Source: Ensifer adhaerens
GTDB lineage: Bacteria > Pseudomonadota > Alphaproteobacteria > Rhizobiales > Rhizobiaceae
Assembly (NCBI GenBank): GCA_900215285.1
Contig: OCMG01000002.1
Span: 515,763-579,762, forward strand
Direction: 5' to 3'
Length of the DNA stretch: 64,000 nt
Shown here piece after piece: positions 44,784 through 53,708 of this stretch. Position 1 is the stretch's first letter; each line of letters begins with the position of its first letter. The position numbers and the translations under genes are program-made. The notes below the pieces were generated by a model that did not search any database, had not been told where the DNA came from, and was given only the letters and a program-made list of their open reading frames with translations.

Positions 44784-45881
44784 TTACAGATCGAGCAGGT
44801 TGCGGCGGCGAAGCAGCAACCACAGGAAGAAGGGCGCGCCGGCCAGCGCCGTGATAATGCCGATGGGCAGTTCAGCGGGCGCGGCGACCGTGCGCGCGAC
44901 CGCATCAGCCAGCACCAGAAGCGCGCCGCCAAGCAGCGCCGAGGCCGGGAGCAGGACACGATGGTTCGGGCCCACCGCCAGTCTGAGAATGTGTGGAACG
45001 ACGATTCCGACAAATCCGATACCGCCGCTGACGGCGACCGAAACGCCAGTCATCGCCGCAACGATGACGATGGCGGAGCGCTTCAGCCGCTCGACGGAAA
45101 TGCCCATGTGCCAGGCTGCCGCCTCGCCGAGAGCCAGCGCGTTGAGCCCGCGCGCCATGAATGGCAAAACGGAAAAGGATGCGCCGACGACGAGGGTCAG
45201 CATGGCAATGCGTGGCCAGGTCGCGCCGCCCAGCGAGCCCATGCTCCAGAACGTGAGGTCACGCAGTTGCTTGTCGTCGGCCATGTAGACGAGAAGCCCC
45301 GTCGCCGAGTTCGACAGTGCCCCGAGCGCGATGCCGGCAAGCAGCATGGTGGCAATCGAGGTCCGCCCGAGCCGGGTCGAAAGTCCGTAAAGGACGGTCG
45401 TCGTCAGCAGACCGCCGAGAAAGGCTGCGCCGGGAAGCGCGGCATAGGCGAAGGCCCCTGCAACCGGCAGCGCCAATGCACCACCCAGCACAATCATCAC
45501 TGCCGCGCCAAGGCCTGCGCCTGCCGAAACGCCAGCGAGACCGGGATCGGCAAGCGGATTACGGAAAATGCCCTGCATGACCGCGCCGGAAACAGCCAGC
45601 GCGGCCCCAACCAGCAGCCCCATGACGACGCGCGGCAATCGGATCTGTTCGACGATCAGCAGATCGCGCGGCGCAATCGCGTCGTGTGCAGCCAGCCCCA
45701 GCCAGTGCGCGGCAACCGCGAGCGCAGATGCATTCGAGGCCCCTGCCGTCAGCGAGACGCCGGCGGAGAGAAAGACTCCGATCACCAGAAGCGCAAGCAC
45801 AGCCTGTGGCAGCGCAGTTCCTTGCGACCTTTCTCGCTTCCCCTCGCGTTCACCGGCTGTGGCTGTCGCGGCCATCCTCAT
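44784..45881 (-). CDS. hmuU: Heme ABC transporter permease (FecCD family)
   Basis: 365 residues with about ten helices. FecCD hallmarks are LPRVVMGLLVGAALAVSGAV, GIFRNPLADPGLAGVSAGAG near 110, and GGIGFVGIVVPHILRLAVGP near 285. The first 25 residues are charged and lack membrane character, so a later start is possible. Overlaps hmuT by 4 bp. Confidence 0.93.
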   Translation of the reverse strand: MRMAATATAGEREGKRERSQGTALPQAVLALLVIGVFLSAGVSLTAGASNASALAVAAHWLGLAAHDAIAPRDLLIVEQIRLPRVVMGLLVGAALAVSGAVMQGIFRNPLADPGLAGVSAGAGLGAAVMIVLGGALALPVAGAFAYAALPGAAFLGGLLTTTVLYGLSTRLGRTSIATMLLAGIALGALSNSATGLLVYMADDKQLRDLTFWSMGSLGGATWPRIAMLTLVVGASFSVLPFMARGLNALALGEAAAWHMGISVERLKRSAIVIVAAMTGVSVAVSGGIGFVGIVVPHILRLAVGPNHRVLLPASALLGGALLVLADAVARTVAAPAELPIGIITALAGAPFFLWLLLRRRNLLDL

Positions 45882-46765
45882 TCTCCCGGTTTGCGCGCGC
45901 CATAAAGCGCGTCATGCAGGGCGACGATGGCATCGGCCGTGCGCGGGCCGAAGCCGAGCAGATACATCCCGTCCATCCGCACGATCCGTTTCGCCTTGCC
46001 GGCGGGCGTTTCGGCAATCGCCGGCAGAGCCAGAACCGCATCGTCGCTGGCGGAATGGTCTCCTGTCGGGTTCATCATCAATATGATGTCAGGCGCGGCG
46101 GCGATGACGGCCTCGTCGCTGACAGGCTTGTAGCCGTCGATGTCGGAGAGCACGTTCTCTGCCCCCGCCATTCTGATGATCCCGTCAGCCTGCGTGCCTG
46201 CGCCCGAGGCCATGAGGCGACCCTCTCGGGGCGACAGAATAAAGAGAACGCGTGCCTTTTTGCCGTTTGCCTGCGAAGACGCCACGGCCTTGTCGAGCGC
46301 GGTTTTCACCGTGTCGGAAAGCAACTTTGCCTTATCCTCGACACCAAGCGCTGACCCGACCGCCTCGATCTTGTCGATGATGGCCTTGCGGTCGAAGCCA
46401 TCGGGGATCGCGACCATGTGCACACCGGCTGACTTCAGCGCCTCCAGCGCCGGCGGCGGGCCGGCCCCGTCGAGCATCAGGATCAGATCGGGATTGAGCG
46501 AGAGTACCCCTTCCGGAGACAGCGCGCGGATATAGCCCGTATCAGGAAGCTCCAGCGCCTCCGCCGGGTAGACGCTGGTCGAGTCGCGACCGACGAGGCG
46601 ACCCTCCTCACCGAGCGCATAGACAATCTCCGTGACCGATCCGCCGATGGCGACGATACGGGAAGCCTTCGCCTCGGCGGCCTGCGCCATCGCCGGCACA
46701 AGGAGGGCCATGGCAAGCGCTGCGACTCGAGACAAGACGGCGAGATGGGTCTTCACGATGCTCAT
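45878..46765 (-). CDS. hmuT: Periplasmic heme-binding protein of the HmuTUV transporter
   Basis: 295 residues, class III binding protein. Signal peptide 1-30 (AALAMALLVPAMAQAAEA). Mature blocks RIVAIGGSVTEIVYALGEEG, LVGRDSTSVYPAEALELPDT and GYIRALSPEGVLSLNPDLIL carry the Tyr-containing heme pocket of the HmuT/PhuT type. TGATG overlap with hmuS. Takes heme from the receptor and hands it to HmuU. Confidence 0.93.
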   Translation of the reverse strand: MSIVKTHLAVLSRVAALAMALLVPAMAQAAEAKASRIVAIGGSVTEIVYALGEEGRLVGRDSTSVYPAEALELPDTGYIRALSPEGVLSLNPDLILMLDGAGPPPALEALKSAGVHMVAIPDGFDRKAIIDKIEAVGSALGVEDKAKLLSDTVKTALDKAVASSQANGKKARVLFILSPREGRLMASGAGTQADGIIRMAGAENVLSDIDGYKPVSDEAVIAAAPDIILMMNPTGDHSASDDAVLALPAIAETPAGKAKRIVRMDGMYLLGFGPRTADAIVALHDALYGARKPGE

Positions 46766-47817
46766 CACGCCGCCTGCGATTCTGTCGCGACCGGGAGACT
46801 TTCCACCAGAGACCGCCAGGCGCTCCGCTCGTCCTGGCCTTCGATCCGTTTGCCGAAGAACTGAATGACAAGCTCCCCCCTGGCGTCGAAGGCCTCCACG
46901 GAAGTCACATGGCCGCCATCCACCGGCTTGCGCACGGCCCAGACGTCGACGATGCGATCCTGCCGCAGATGCAGATGGAAAGTCTCGTCCATGACATTGA
47001 GCCACGGCCCCATCGTTGCGATGCGCTCAACCGGCCCGGAATGGATCTGGATGCAACCGCGATTGCCGACAAAGCACATGATGGGCAGCGCAATCTCCGC
47101 GGCACCTTCAAGCAACGGCAAGATCGCCGCACGATCGAGTTTCCAGGCATAGTCAGATCCGATGCTGGAAATCGCCTTGTGACGCGAAAGCTTGAGCGTG
47201 TTCAGCATGCCGGGGAACTGGTGCGTGTCGGTCATGGCCGACCAACGCGTCTTCAACTCTTCCAGCGGCACGTCGGCATCGTTCTCGAACTTTTCGACGC
47301 TGGAGGGCGTGATGGAGAGCGGCGCAACCTCCCCCTGAAGCGCCAGCTCAAGCGCAAGCGTCTTCCATGCCTCGACATTGCTGTCGCCACGCAGATGGAT
47401 CTTGTGCAGCGCCTCGCCATGCGCGTCGAAGAACTGGAAGCTGCGCTTCACCATCTCGCCGGTATTGTTCTCGACTGCAAAGCCGTAGGCCCAATGCCGC
47501 GGGAACATGCGCATGTCGATCTGAGCACCCAGCATCATCGCCGCATGCTTGCCGGCTCGGAAGTTGTCGTAAACGCCGATCTTTTCGTGCACGGCATGTT
47601 CGTTGCGGGTCAGCGCCGTGACAGGCCCCAGGCGCTCGATCCGCGGAAAAACGTGGCTGAATTCGGTCGTGATCCGGAAGGTGCCATGGCCGATCCAGGC
47701 CTCCACATATTCAGCCTCGGAAATTCCGAGCTTGGCCGCGATCTCGCGTTCGCGCATCTTCGGATTGTCGATCTTCGCCTGCCGGATCGCGGCAGCGTTC
47801 AGTCTTGCCCCAGTCAT
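46765..47817 (-). CDS. hmuS: Hemin-degrading / heme-trafficking factor
   Basis: 350-residue ChuS/HmuS protein made of two similar halves, cytoplasmic, which binds imported heme and passes it on or degrades it. Landmarks are EREIAAKLGISEAEYVEAWI near 27, NNTGEMVKRSFQFFDAHGEA near 115 in the first half, and a matching FDARGELVIQFFGKRIEGQ in the second. Start at ATG 47817 (GAGAGAGGC upstream); a GTG at 47832 would add five residues and overlap hmuP. Confidence 0.93.
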   Translation of the reverse strand: MTGARLNAAAIRQAKIDNPKMREREIAAKLGISEAEYVEAWIGHGTFRITTEFSHVFPRIERLGPVTALTRNEHAVHEKIGVYDNFRAGKHAAMMLGAQIDMRMFPRHWAYGFAVENNTGEMVKRSFQFFDAHGEALHKIHLRGDSNVEAWKTLALELALQGEVAPLSITPSSVEKFENDADVPLEELKTRWSAMTDTHQFPGMLNTLKLSRHKAISSIGSDYAWKLDRAAILPLLEGAAEIALPIMCFVGNRGCIQIHSGPVERIATMGPWLNVMDETFHLHLRQDRIVDVWAVRKPVDGGHVTSVEAFDARGELVIQFFGKRIEGQDERSAWRSLVESLPVATESQAA

Positions 47818-47828
47818 CTTAGCCTCTC

Positions 47829-48008
47829 TCACTTGTTGAGGATCAGCTTGCCCTGGCGTGTGATACGGAGCCGGTAGATCTCCCCGTTATGCTCGATCTC
47901 GATCTCGCGCGCGGCGCCAAACAGATCAGCCGTGGAGTAGGCTGTTGTCTTCTTTGGTGTCACGCTACGGTCGTCGCGCATCGGGTCGATCTTGTCTGCT
48001 CTGTGCAT
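47829..48008 (-). CDS. hmuP: Hemin uptake protein HmuP/HemP
   Basis: 59 residues with the HemP domain at the C-terminus: [20 protein letters not shown] then [14 protein letters not shown]. In rhizobia HmuP is a small activator needed for full receptor-gene expression together with Irr. The start is uncertain: ATG 48008 chosen, GTG 48062 (77 aa) and ATG 47981 (50 aa) also in frame, none with a strong ribosome site. First gene of the minus-strand heme operon, 12 bp before hmuS. Confidence 0.85.
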   Translation of the reverse strand: MHRADKIDPMRDDRSVTPKKTTAYSTADLFGAAREIEIEHNGEIYRLRITRQGKLILNK

Positions 48009-48077
48009 TGGCCTGGCTTGCTTTTCCGTGGGCCTGGCTGGCTGCGAGCTGGCTGGGCACATCCTTTCTTCAATACT

Positions 48078-48092
48078 TGACTCGTATATTCA
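48078..48092. promoter_or_regulatory. Iron-responsive operator 1 (TGA-N9-TCA)
   Basis: TGACTCGTATATTCA fits the RirA-type iron-responsive operator seen in Rhizobiaceae. On the minus strand it overlaps a possible hmuP -10 (TATACG) 17 bp from TTGCGC, so it would repress the hmuP operon when iron is plentiful. Confidence 0.65.
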
Positions 48093-48115
48093 TATTAATT
48101 AAACGGCGCAATACA

Positions 48116-48130
48116 TGACTAAAAAAATCA
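48116..48130. promoter_or_regulatory. Iron-responsive operator 2 (TGA-N9-TCA)
   Basis: TGACTAAAAAAATCA, extended to the palindrome CATGA...TCATG at 48114-48132. It lies 65 bp upstream of the receptor start, likely controlling the receptor promoter, with a 38-bp offset from operator 1. Confidence 0.65.
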
Positions 48131-48196
48131 TGTTTGTTTTAACGCCAGCCAGCCTCCTTCGCAAGCCAGCGCTCACACTTGTAAGGAGAGGATTTC

Positions 48197-50326
48197 ATGG
48201 GGACGCTTCAGGCGCGCAATACGTGGCTTTTGGCTTGCGCAGCAGTACTAGTCGTACAGGGCGCTGCCGCTCAGGACGCGGCAAACAACTCAAACGGCAC
48301 GACCGCCGACAACAAGAAGGGACGCGTGACCCTGCTTGAAAGGCTTGTCGTGGGCGCCGGCAAGGACAAGGTGGCCATAGATACACCGCAGGCTGTAACG
48401 GTCCTCGATCAGGACGACCTCGACCGCGACCAAGCGATGACGATTGGCGACTTCTTCAAGAGCGTGCCGGGACTGACCATCGTCGGATCGGATCGCGTCG
48501 CGGGACAGGCCTTCAATATTCGCGGCATCGGCGCCCTGGAGGCGGCGGATGAGTCGAAAATCCTGATCAATATCGACGGTGTCAACAAATTCTACGAGCA
48601 GTATCGCATGGGCTCGCTCTTCACGGAGCCGGAGCTTTACAAGCAGGTCGAAGTCCTGCGCGGCCCGGCTTCCTCGACGCTGTACGGCTCAGGCGCGCTC
48701 GGCGGTACCGTCAACTTCACCACGAAGGATGCATCCGATTTCCTGGAGCCGGGCCAGACGACGGCCGTCCGCACCAAGACGAGCTATGATTCCAACGGTA
48801 ACGGCCTCCTCGGCTCGCTGACCTGGGCGCAGCGCATGGGCGAGAACACGGAATTCCTCTTCTCGGGGAATTATCGCCAGTCCGGCCAGATCCAGACGGC
48901 GAGGGGTCAAAGCATTTCCGGCTCGGATTTCAATTCTTGGTCGGGCCTCGCCAAGGTGACGCATCATTTCGCCGATGATAACGAACAGGTGATCCGCCTC
49001 TCCTACCAGCAATGGCAGAGCAACCTGAATGACACGGATTACTCCCAGACCGGCACGCTGACCTTCGGGACGATCGACCGCGACGTGTCCGACAAGACGT
49101 TCAATTTCTCCTATGAGAACCCGGCCAGCGACAATCCCTGGCTCGATCTGAAATTCTCGGTTGCCTACTCGGATACGTCCGTCGACCAAAAGGACGCCAA
49201 GCTGCCGGCGAGCATGGCATCGCTGGCCACCAACGCGCTCTTCCTTCCTTCGAAATATGCTTACAAGACCTTCAGCACGCGGCTTGAAAACACCATCGAG
49301 ACGTCCGGCGAAGGCTTTGCCAATCATCTGACGACGGGGATCCAGTTCTCGCACCAGACCCGTGTGGGTGAAACGACGACGACCGGCAACGCCATCTCCT
49401 TCCACCCGCAGGGCACAGATACCCGCATGGGCCTCTATGTGCAGGACGAGTTTGTCTGGGCTGACAAGCTGACGATTATTCCCGGCATTCGCTCCGATTT
49501 CGTCTGGCAATCACCCGACAAGCGGATTGCGGGCGCGCGTGACGTCGACGACGTCGCACTTTCGCCGAAGATCGCCGCGCACTACAAGATAAACGAGACG
49601 GTCTCGGTCTTCGGTTCCGCAGCGCATACCGAGCGCATGCCGACGCTGGACGAGCTTTACTCCTGGGCGGCCGGCACCGGAACTGGCTCCTATCCCGGCG
49701 GTCGCGCTCCGAGCCTAACACTGCAGAAGGAAAAGTCGGACAATTACGAACTGGGCTTTGCGCTTTCTGGTGCCGATCTCGTGCAGGCCGGCGACAGCGC
49801 GCAGCTGAAATTCACCGCGTTTCATAACAACCTGACCAACATGATCAGCACCAACCCGCTGACCACCAGCAGAACGGCCGTCCCCTACTACGTAAATATT
49901 GGCAAGGCGCTGATCCGCGGCATCGAGGTCGAGGCGGCCTATGACTCCGACTTCGTCTTCGCCTCCGCCGCCTGGAGCATGATGACGGGCGCGGACCTCG
50001 TGAAGCATACCGCACTCACCACGATTCCGGCCAACAGCGTCAGCGCCACGGTCGGCGGCCGCCTACCCGAGAAAAACCTGGAATTCGGCTGGAACGCCTT
50101 CTTTGCCGCGCCGATCAATACAGGCGCGACAACCGGGCCGTTCCAGGCCTACCAACTCCACGGCGTCTTCCTGGCATGGAAGCCGGATGAAGGCATGCTC
50201 AAGGGGCTTGAATTGCGTGCCGGCATCGACAACCTCTTCAACCAGCCCTACCAGAACAACCTTTCGGGCGATCCCGGCAAGGGGCGCACCTTCAAGGTCT
50301 CGCTCGCCAAGCTCACTGGCTGGTAA
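48197..50326 (+). CDS. hmuR: TonB-dependent heme/hemoglobin outer-membrane receptor
   Basis: 709 residues. Signal peptide 1-24 (cleavage near GAAAQD), TonB box region VTLLERLVVGAG near 45, plug domain with DFFKSVPGLTIVGSDRVAGQ, NIRGIGALEAADESKILINI and VEVLRGPASSTLYGSGALGG, then the 22-strand barrel ending FKVSLAKLTGW with terminal aromatic residue. Heme receptors usually have FRAP and NPNL boxes; here the matching place reads HTERMPTLDELY, so the boxes are degenerate. GTAAGGAGAGG precedes ATG 48197. Confidence 0.93.
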   Translation: MGTLQARNTWLLACAAVLVVQGAAAQDAANNSNGTTADNKKGRVTLLERLVVGAGKDKVAIDTPQAVTVLDQDDLDRDQAMTIGDFFKSVPGLTIVGSDRVAGQAFNIRGIGALEAADESKILINIDGVNKFYEQYRMGSLFTEPELYKQVEVLRGPASSTLYGSGALGGTVNFTTKDASDFLEPGQTTAVRTKTSYDSNGNGLLGSLTWAQRMGENTEFLFSGNYRQSGQIQTARGQSISGSDFNSWSGLAKVTHHFADDNEQVIRLSYQQWQSNLNDTDYSQTGTLTFGTIDRDVSDKTFNFSYENPASDNPWLDLKFSVAYSDTSVDQKDAKLPASMASLATNALFLPSKYAYKTFSTRLENTIETSGEGFANHLTTGIQFSHQTRVGETTTTGNAISFHPQGTDTRMGLYVQDEFVWADKLTIIPGIRSDFVWQSPDKRIAGARDVDDVALSPKIAAHYKINETVSVFGSAAHTERMPTLDELYSWAAGTGTGSYPGGRAPSLTLQKEKSDNYELGFALSGADLVQAGDSAQLKFTAFHNNLTNMISTNPLTTSRTAVPYYVNIGKALIRGIEVEAAYDSDFVFASAAWSMMTGADLVKHTALTTIPANSVSATVGGRLPEKNLEFGWNAFFAAPINTGATTGPFQAYQLHGVFLAWKPDEGMLKGLELRAGIDNLFNQPYQNNLSGDPGKGRTFKVSLAKLTGW

Positions 50327-50340
50327 GCGCGAGCGGAGTG

Positions 50341-50369
50341 AAAAAGCGGGGAGGCTGAGGTCTCCCCGC
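50341..50369 (-). terminator. Rho-independent terminator of the minus-strand hypothetical gene, perhaps bidirectional
   Basis: GCGGGGAG (50346-50353) pairs with CTCCCCGC (50362-50369). On the minus strand it is followed by TTTTT, and it lies 18 bp after the hypothetical gene's stop. It could also stop hmuR transcripts coming the other way, though without a T-run on that side. Confidence 0.7.
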
Positions 50370-50386
50370 ATCGGCGGATGCGCCAA

Positions 50387-50746
50387 TCACTCGACATTGA
50401 TGCTAGGCAGATGTTGTTCCACCTGCCGTCGCTCCGCCTCCGGCAGTGAGGCGATGTGGGTTTGCCAGAATTGTTCCGCCTCCGGCAAATCCGGCTCCCA
50501 TTTTCGCGTGTCGGTGACATTGTCGTCCATCACCGCACGGCGGCGACCGCCTAGCTTCAGATAGGCCATTGCAAGTTCGTGGCTTGGCGTTTCCACGCCA
50601 TCTTCATTCCCCGCACCGGGTTGCTGCTGGAGTCCGCGCTCCGCCTGCCGAAAGGCGTCTTCTCTCTGCCTTGCGGCTGCCTTTCCGTCACCTGCCCGGC
50701 TATCGTCGCTGCCGCTTACGGGGGGGATCTCACGGTCTTTCACCAT
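50387..50746 (-). CDS. Hypothetical protein, 119 aa
   Basis: Hydrophilic protein without signal or helices. The N-terminal half is Gln/Ala/Arg-rich (GKAAARQREDAFRQAERGLQ), the C-terminal half more ordered (MAYLKLGGRRRAVMDDNVTD, LPEAEQFWQTHIASLPEAER). I do not recognise the family. Support comes from ATG 50746 behind AGGAAGAGACAGAG, the clear terminator just after the stop, and a GGAAC-N16-TGTT promoter-like sequence at 50806-50830 on the same strand. It may be a stress-related gene (inference). Confidence 0.6.
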   Translation of the reverse strand: MVKDREIPPVSGSDDSRAGDGKAAARQREDAFRQAERGLQQQPGAGNEDGVETPSHELAMAYLKLGGRRRAVMDDNVTDTRKWEPDLPEAEQFWQTHIASLPEAERRQVEQHLPSINVE

Positions 50747-50971
50747 CGGCTCTGTCTCTTCCTGAATAGGAGTTCTGCAGGCGACTGGCTGTCACCCGAT
50801 TGCCTAACAGGCCGAACTGCGGTTGGTTCCCACGCAGACCGGCCACAATCGAGAATGGAACTCTCGGAGGAGACGTTGACCGTACGGGTCGGCCGCCACC
50901 GGCTATCTCGGTTGCGTGTGCGGAAACCTCTCCCGCACGCTTGATGAGTAACTCGTCATGCCCGTTCTTCA

Positions 50972-50996
50972 GGAACAATTGCCGGCGTACGGGGTT
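50972..50996 (+). promoter_or_regulatory. Candidate EcfG-type (general stress response) promoter
   Basis: GGAAC at 50972-50976 and GGTT at 50993-50996 with a 16-bp spacer match the alphaproteobacterial EcfG pattern GGAAC-N16/17-CGTT but for one base. It lies 27 bp upstream of the small membrane protein start and could drive it with the glucose dehydrogenase gene. Confidence 0.35.
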
Positions 50997-51022
50997 TCAA
51001 AGCCAGTGATCGGGAGTACCCC

Positions 51023-51163
51023 ATGAACAATTGGCTATACTGGGTCGCGATTGTCGCGATCCTCATCATCGGCGCCGTCGTTTATTTTTCTTCGACCGGA
51101 ACGACAGACCAGCCCGCCAAGGACAGGCCCACGCCGCACGCAATCGATCAAGGGAATGGCTGA
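51023..51163 (+). CDS. Small single-pass membrane protein, 46 aa, upstream of gcd
   Basis: The ORF MNNWLYWVAIVAILIIGAVV is followed by YFSSTGTTDQPAKDRPTPHA and a short polar tail. One helix at 3-22 with N-terminal Asn/Trp, then a hydrophilic tail likely in the periplasm. GGGAG sits 7 bp before ATG 51023 and the TGA is 2 bp from the glucose dehydrogenase ATG, so the two are probably cotranslated. No family is recognised; it could anchor or assist the quinone-linked dehydrogenase. Confidence 0.65.
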   Translation: MNNWLYWVAIVAILIIGAVVYFSSTGTTDQPAKDRPTPHAIDQGNG

Positions 51164-51165
51164 CT

Positions 51166-53499
51166 ATGCTCGTGACTGCAACCTCGTTCGTCCTCGCCAT
51201 CATCGGCCTCGTGACCGTTGGCGGCGGGGTGTGGCTTCTGCTGCTGGGCGGCAGCTGGTTTTACGCCTTTGCAGGCATCATGTTTTTGCTGACCGCCCTT
51301 TTCCTGTGGCGACGTCGGCCGATTGCGCTGTGGCTCTATGCCTTTTTCGTGCTGGTCGCACTGGTCTGGGCCCTGTGGGAAGTCGGCCTTGACTGGTGGG
51401 CTCTCGTGCCGCGAGGAGGCATCATCATCCTGCTGGGCATCTGGCTCGCCATGCCGTGGATCATCCGGCCATTGCGCGCCAGCGCCACCGGGCGACGCCC
51501 GACCGCCGTCGCGGCCCCACTCGTGGCAAGCCTTGCAATCGCGATCATCGTGGCCGTGACCTCCATGTTCAACGCCCCGCATGACCTCGGCGGATCGCTT
51601 TCGACCGACATTGCCTCGCAAAATCCCGATCTCGGCGGCCAGGCCGCGCCCGGCGACTGGCCAAGTTACGGACGGACGGAATTCGGGCAGCGATACTCTC
51701 CGCTCAAGCAGATCAACGTCTCGAATGTCGGCAACCTGAAAGAAGCATGGCGCTTCCGCACCGGCGACATGAAGGGTCCCGACGACGTCGGCGAAACGAC
51801 CTATGAGGTCACTCCGCTGAAGATCGAAAACACCCTTTATCTGTGTACGCCGCACAATCACGCCATTGCGCTGGACGCAACGACCGGCGAGAAGAAATGG
51901 GCGTTCGATCCCAAGGTCGGTCTGAACAATGACCGACAGCACCAGACCTGCCGCGGTGTGACCTATTATCGTGATACGACGGCGGCAGCGAACGCGCCCT
52001 GCGCCCAGCGTATCTATCTGCCGACATCCGACGCCAGACTGATCGCGCTGGATGCCGCAAACGGCGAGGTTTGCCGGTCTTTCGGCGCCAACGGCGAATT
52101 GCATCTCGAACAGGGCATGAAATACGACCCGGCGGGCTATTATTACTCCACCTCACCGCCGATCATTGTCGACGACAAGATCATCATAGGCGGCGCGGTC
52201 AACGACAATTATTCCACCACCGAGCAATCGGGTGTCATCCGTGCGTTCGACGTGAAAACGGGTGCTCTCCTGTGGAACTGGGATTCCGGGAATCCGGGCG
52301 AGACGGCGCCGGTCCCTCCCGGGCAGACCTACACGACCAACTCTCCGAACAGTTGGTCCGTGTTCAGCGCCGATCCTGCCCTGGGTCTGGTTTACATTCC
52401 GCTGGGGAACAAGGTTCCCGATCAATTGGGCATGGGCCGCAGCGAGGCCGTGGAGAAATATTCATCTTCCATCGTCGCGCTGGACATCCGGACGGGCAAC
52501 GTGCGTTGGGTGCGTCAGACGGTGCATCACGATCTCTGGGACATGGACGTGCCGGCGCAGCCTGCGCTCGTTGATCTGACTGCCAGGGATGGAAGCACGG
52601 TCCCGGCGCTCGTTGCACCAACGAAACAGGGCGATATCTATGTTCTGGACCGTCGGACGGGCGAGCCCATTCTGCCGGTGAAGGAGGTTCCCGCTCCCGG
52701 CGGGGCGATCCCCGAAGACCGGGCAGCGTCAACGCAACCCGTGTCCGCGCTCTCGTTCAACCCGCCCCCCTTGCGTGAGCGGGACATGTGGGGTCTGACG
52801 CTCTTCGACCAGCTGGCCTGCAGGATCGAGTTCCACCAATATCGCTACGAGGGCCGCTACACGCCCCCGTCGCTGACCGGCACGATTGTCTATCCCGGCA
52901 ATTTCGGAACCTTCAACTGGGGCAGCATTGCCGTCGATCCACAACGGCAGGTCATGTTCGGAATGCCGACATATCTCGCCTTCATCTCGAAGCTCGTGCC
53001 GCGCGCCGATATCCCGCCAAAGGGTCAGGTCAAAGGCTCCGAGCAGGGACTGAACCGCAATGACGGCGCCCCTTACGGGGTGATCCTAAAACCCTTCCTC
53101 GGCCCTCTTCAGGTGCCCTGCCAGGCGCCACCGTGGGGCTATGTCGCCGGCGCGGATCTAAGAACCGGCACGATTGCGTATAAGCACAAGAACGGTACGG
53201 TCTACGACATGACTCCGCTGCCGCTACCCTTCAAGCTTGGCGTACCGGGTATCGGCGGGCCAATCATCACGCAGGGTGGCATCGCCTTCCTGGCCGCGGC
53301 CGTGGATGACTATTTCCGCGCCTATGACCTGACGACCGGCAAACAGCTATGGGAGGCGCGCCTGCCGGCGGGTGGACAGGCTACCCCCATGACCTATACG
53401 GGCAGCGACAACAAGCAATATGTCGTGCTTGTCGCGGGCGGGCATGGGTCGATCGGAACTAAGCCTGGCGACTACGTGATCGCCTATCGCCTCCCGTAG
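51166..53499 (+). CDS. gcd: Membrane-bound PQQ-dependent glucose dehydrogenase
   Basis: 777 residues. Five predicted helices in 1-140 (LLLLGGSWFYAFAGIMFLLT, PIALWLYAFFVLVALVWALW), then a periplasmic eight-bladed PQQ propeller from about 160 (GDWPSYGRTEFGQRYSPLKQ, NNDRQHQTCRGVTYY, RQTVHHDLWDMDVPAQPALV, GGHGSIGTKPGDYVIAYRLP). It oxidises glucose to gluconolactone in the periplasm, feeding ubiquinone. Length is close to E. coli Gcd. ATG 51166 follows AAGGGAATGG. PQQ biosynthesis genes are not in the window. Confidence 0.94.
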   Translation: MLVTATSFVLAIIGLVTVGGGVWLLLLGGSWFYAFAGIMFLLTALFLWRRRPIALWLYAFFVLVALVWALWEVGLDWWALVPRGGIIILLGIWLAMPWIIRPLRASATGRRPTAVAAPLVASLAIAIIVAVTSMFNAPHDLGGSLSTDIASQNPDLGGQAAPGDWPSYGRTEFGQRYSPLKQINVSNVGNLKEAWRFRTGDMKGPDDVGETTYEVTPLKIENTLYLCTPHNHAIALDATTGEKKWAFDPKVGLNNDRQHQTCRGVTYYRDTTAAANAPCAQRIYLPTSDARLIALDAANGEVCRSFGANGELHLEQGMKYDPAGYYYSTSPPIIVDDKIIIGGAVNDNYSTTEQSGVIRAFDVKTGALLWNWDSGNPGETAPVPPGQTYTTNSPNSWSVFSADPALGLVYIPLGNKVPDQLGMGRSEAVEKYSSSIVALDIRTGNVRWVRQTVHHDLWDMDVPAQPALVDLTARDGSTVPALVAPTKQGDIYVLDRRTGEPILPVKEVPAPGGAIPEDRAASTQPVSALSFNPPPLRERDMWGLTLFDQLACRIEFHQYRYEGRYTPPSLTGTIVYPGNFGTFNWGSIAVDPQRQVMFGMPTYLAFISKLVPRADIPPKGQVKGSEQGLNRNDGAPYGVILKPFLGPLQVPCQAPPWGYVAGADLRTGTIAYKHKNGTVYDMTPLPLPFKLGVPGIGGPIITQGGIAFLAAAVDDYFRAYDLTTGKQLWEARLPAGGQATPMTYTGSDNKQYVVLVAGGHGSIGTKPGDYVIAYRLP

Positions 53500-53577
53500 C
53501 GTGTTTCGGGACCGCACGCCAGTTTATGTCACGTCCCTCGTCGGGACCTGACGGGGGCAAGCGATCCGTTGCTGACA

Positions 53578-53613
53578 GAAGCGAGACCCGCGGCGAAGCT
53601 GCGGGTTCGCTTT
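53578..53613 (+). terminator. Possible terminator after gcd
   Basis: AGCGAGACCCGC and GCGGGTTCGCT (arms with one bulge) around a 9-nt loop, followed by a short TTT. It lies 80 bp after the gcd stop. Stem is good, T-run weak. Confidence 0.4.
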
Positions 53614-53708
53614 CACGGAGCCGCGGGAGGTTTGGCGCGCGGCCCTACACTTGGCCCAGGCTCGCAGTCTCTGTGCAGTCACCGGCCTAAGGGATTGACC
53701 GGCCATTT

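Noticed and set aside
50730-50978. 82-codon minus-strand frame (starts MFLKNGHDELLIKR)
   Set aside because: Overlaps the start of the better-supported hypothetical gene and its promoter-like sequence; no ribosome site or known pattern.
53533-53547. GTCCC/GGGAC hairpin after gcd
   Set aside because: Only 5-bp arms and no T-run; the stem at 53578-53613 is a better terminator candidate.
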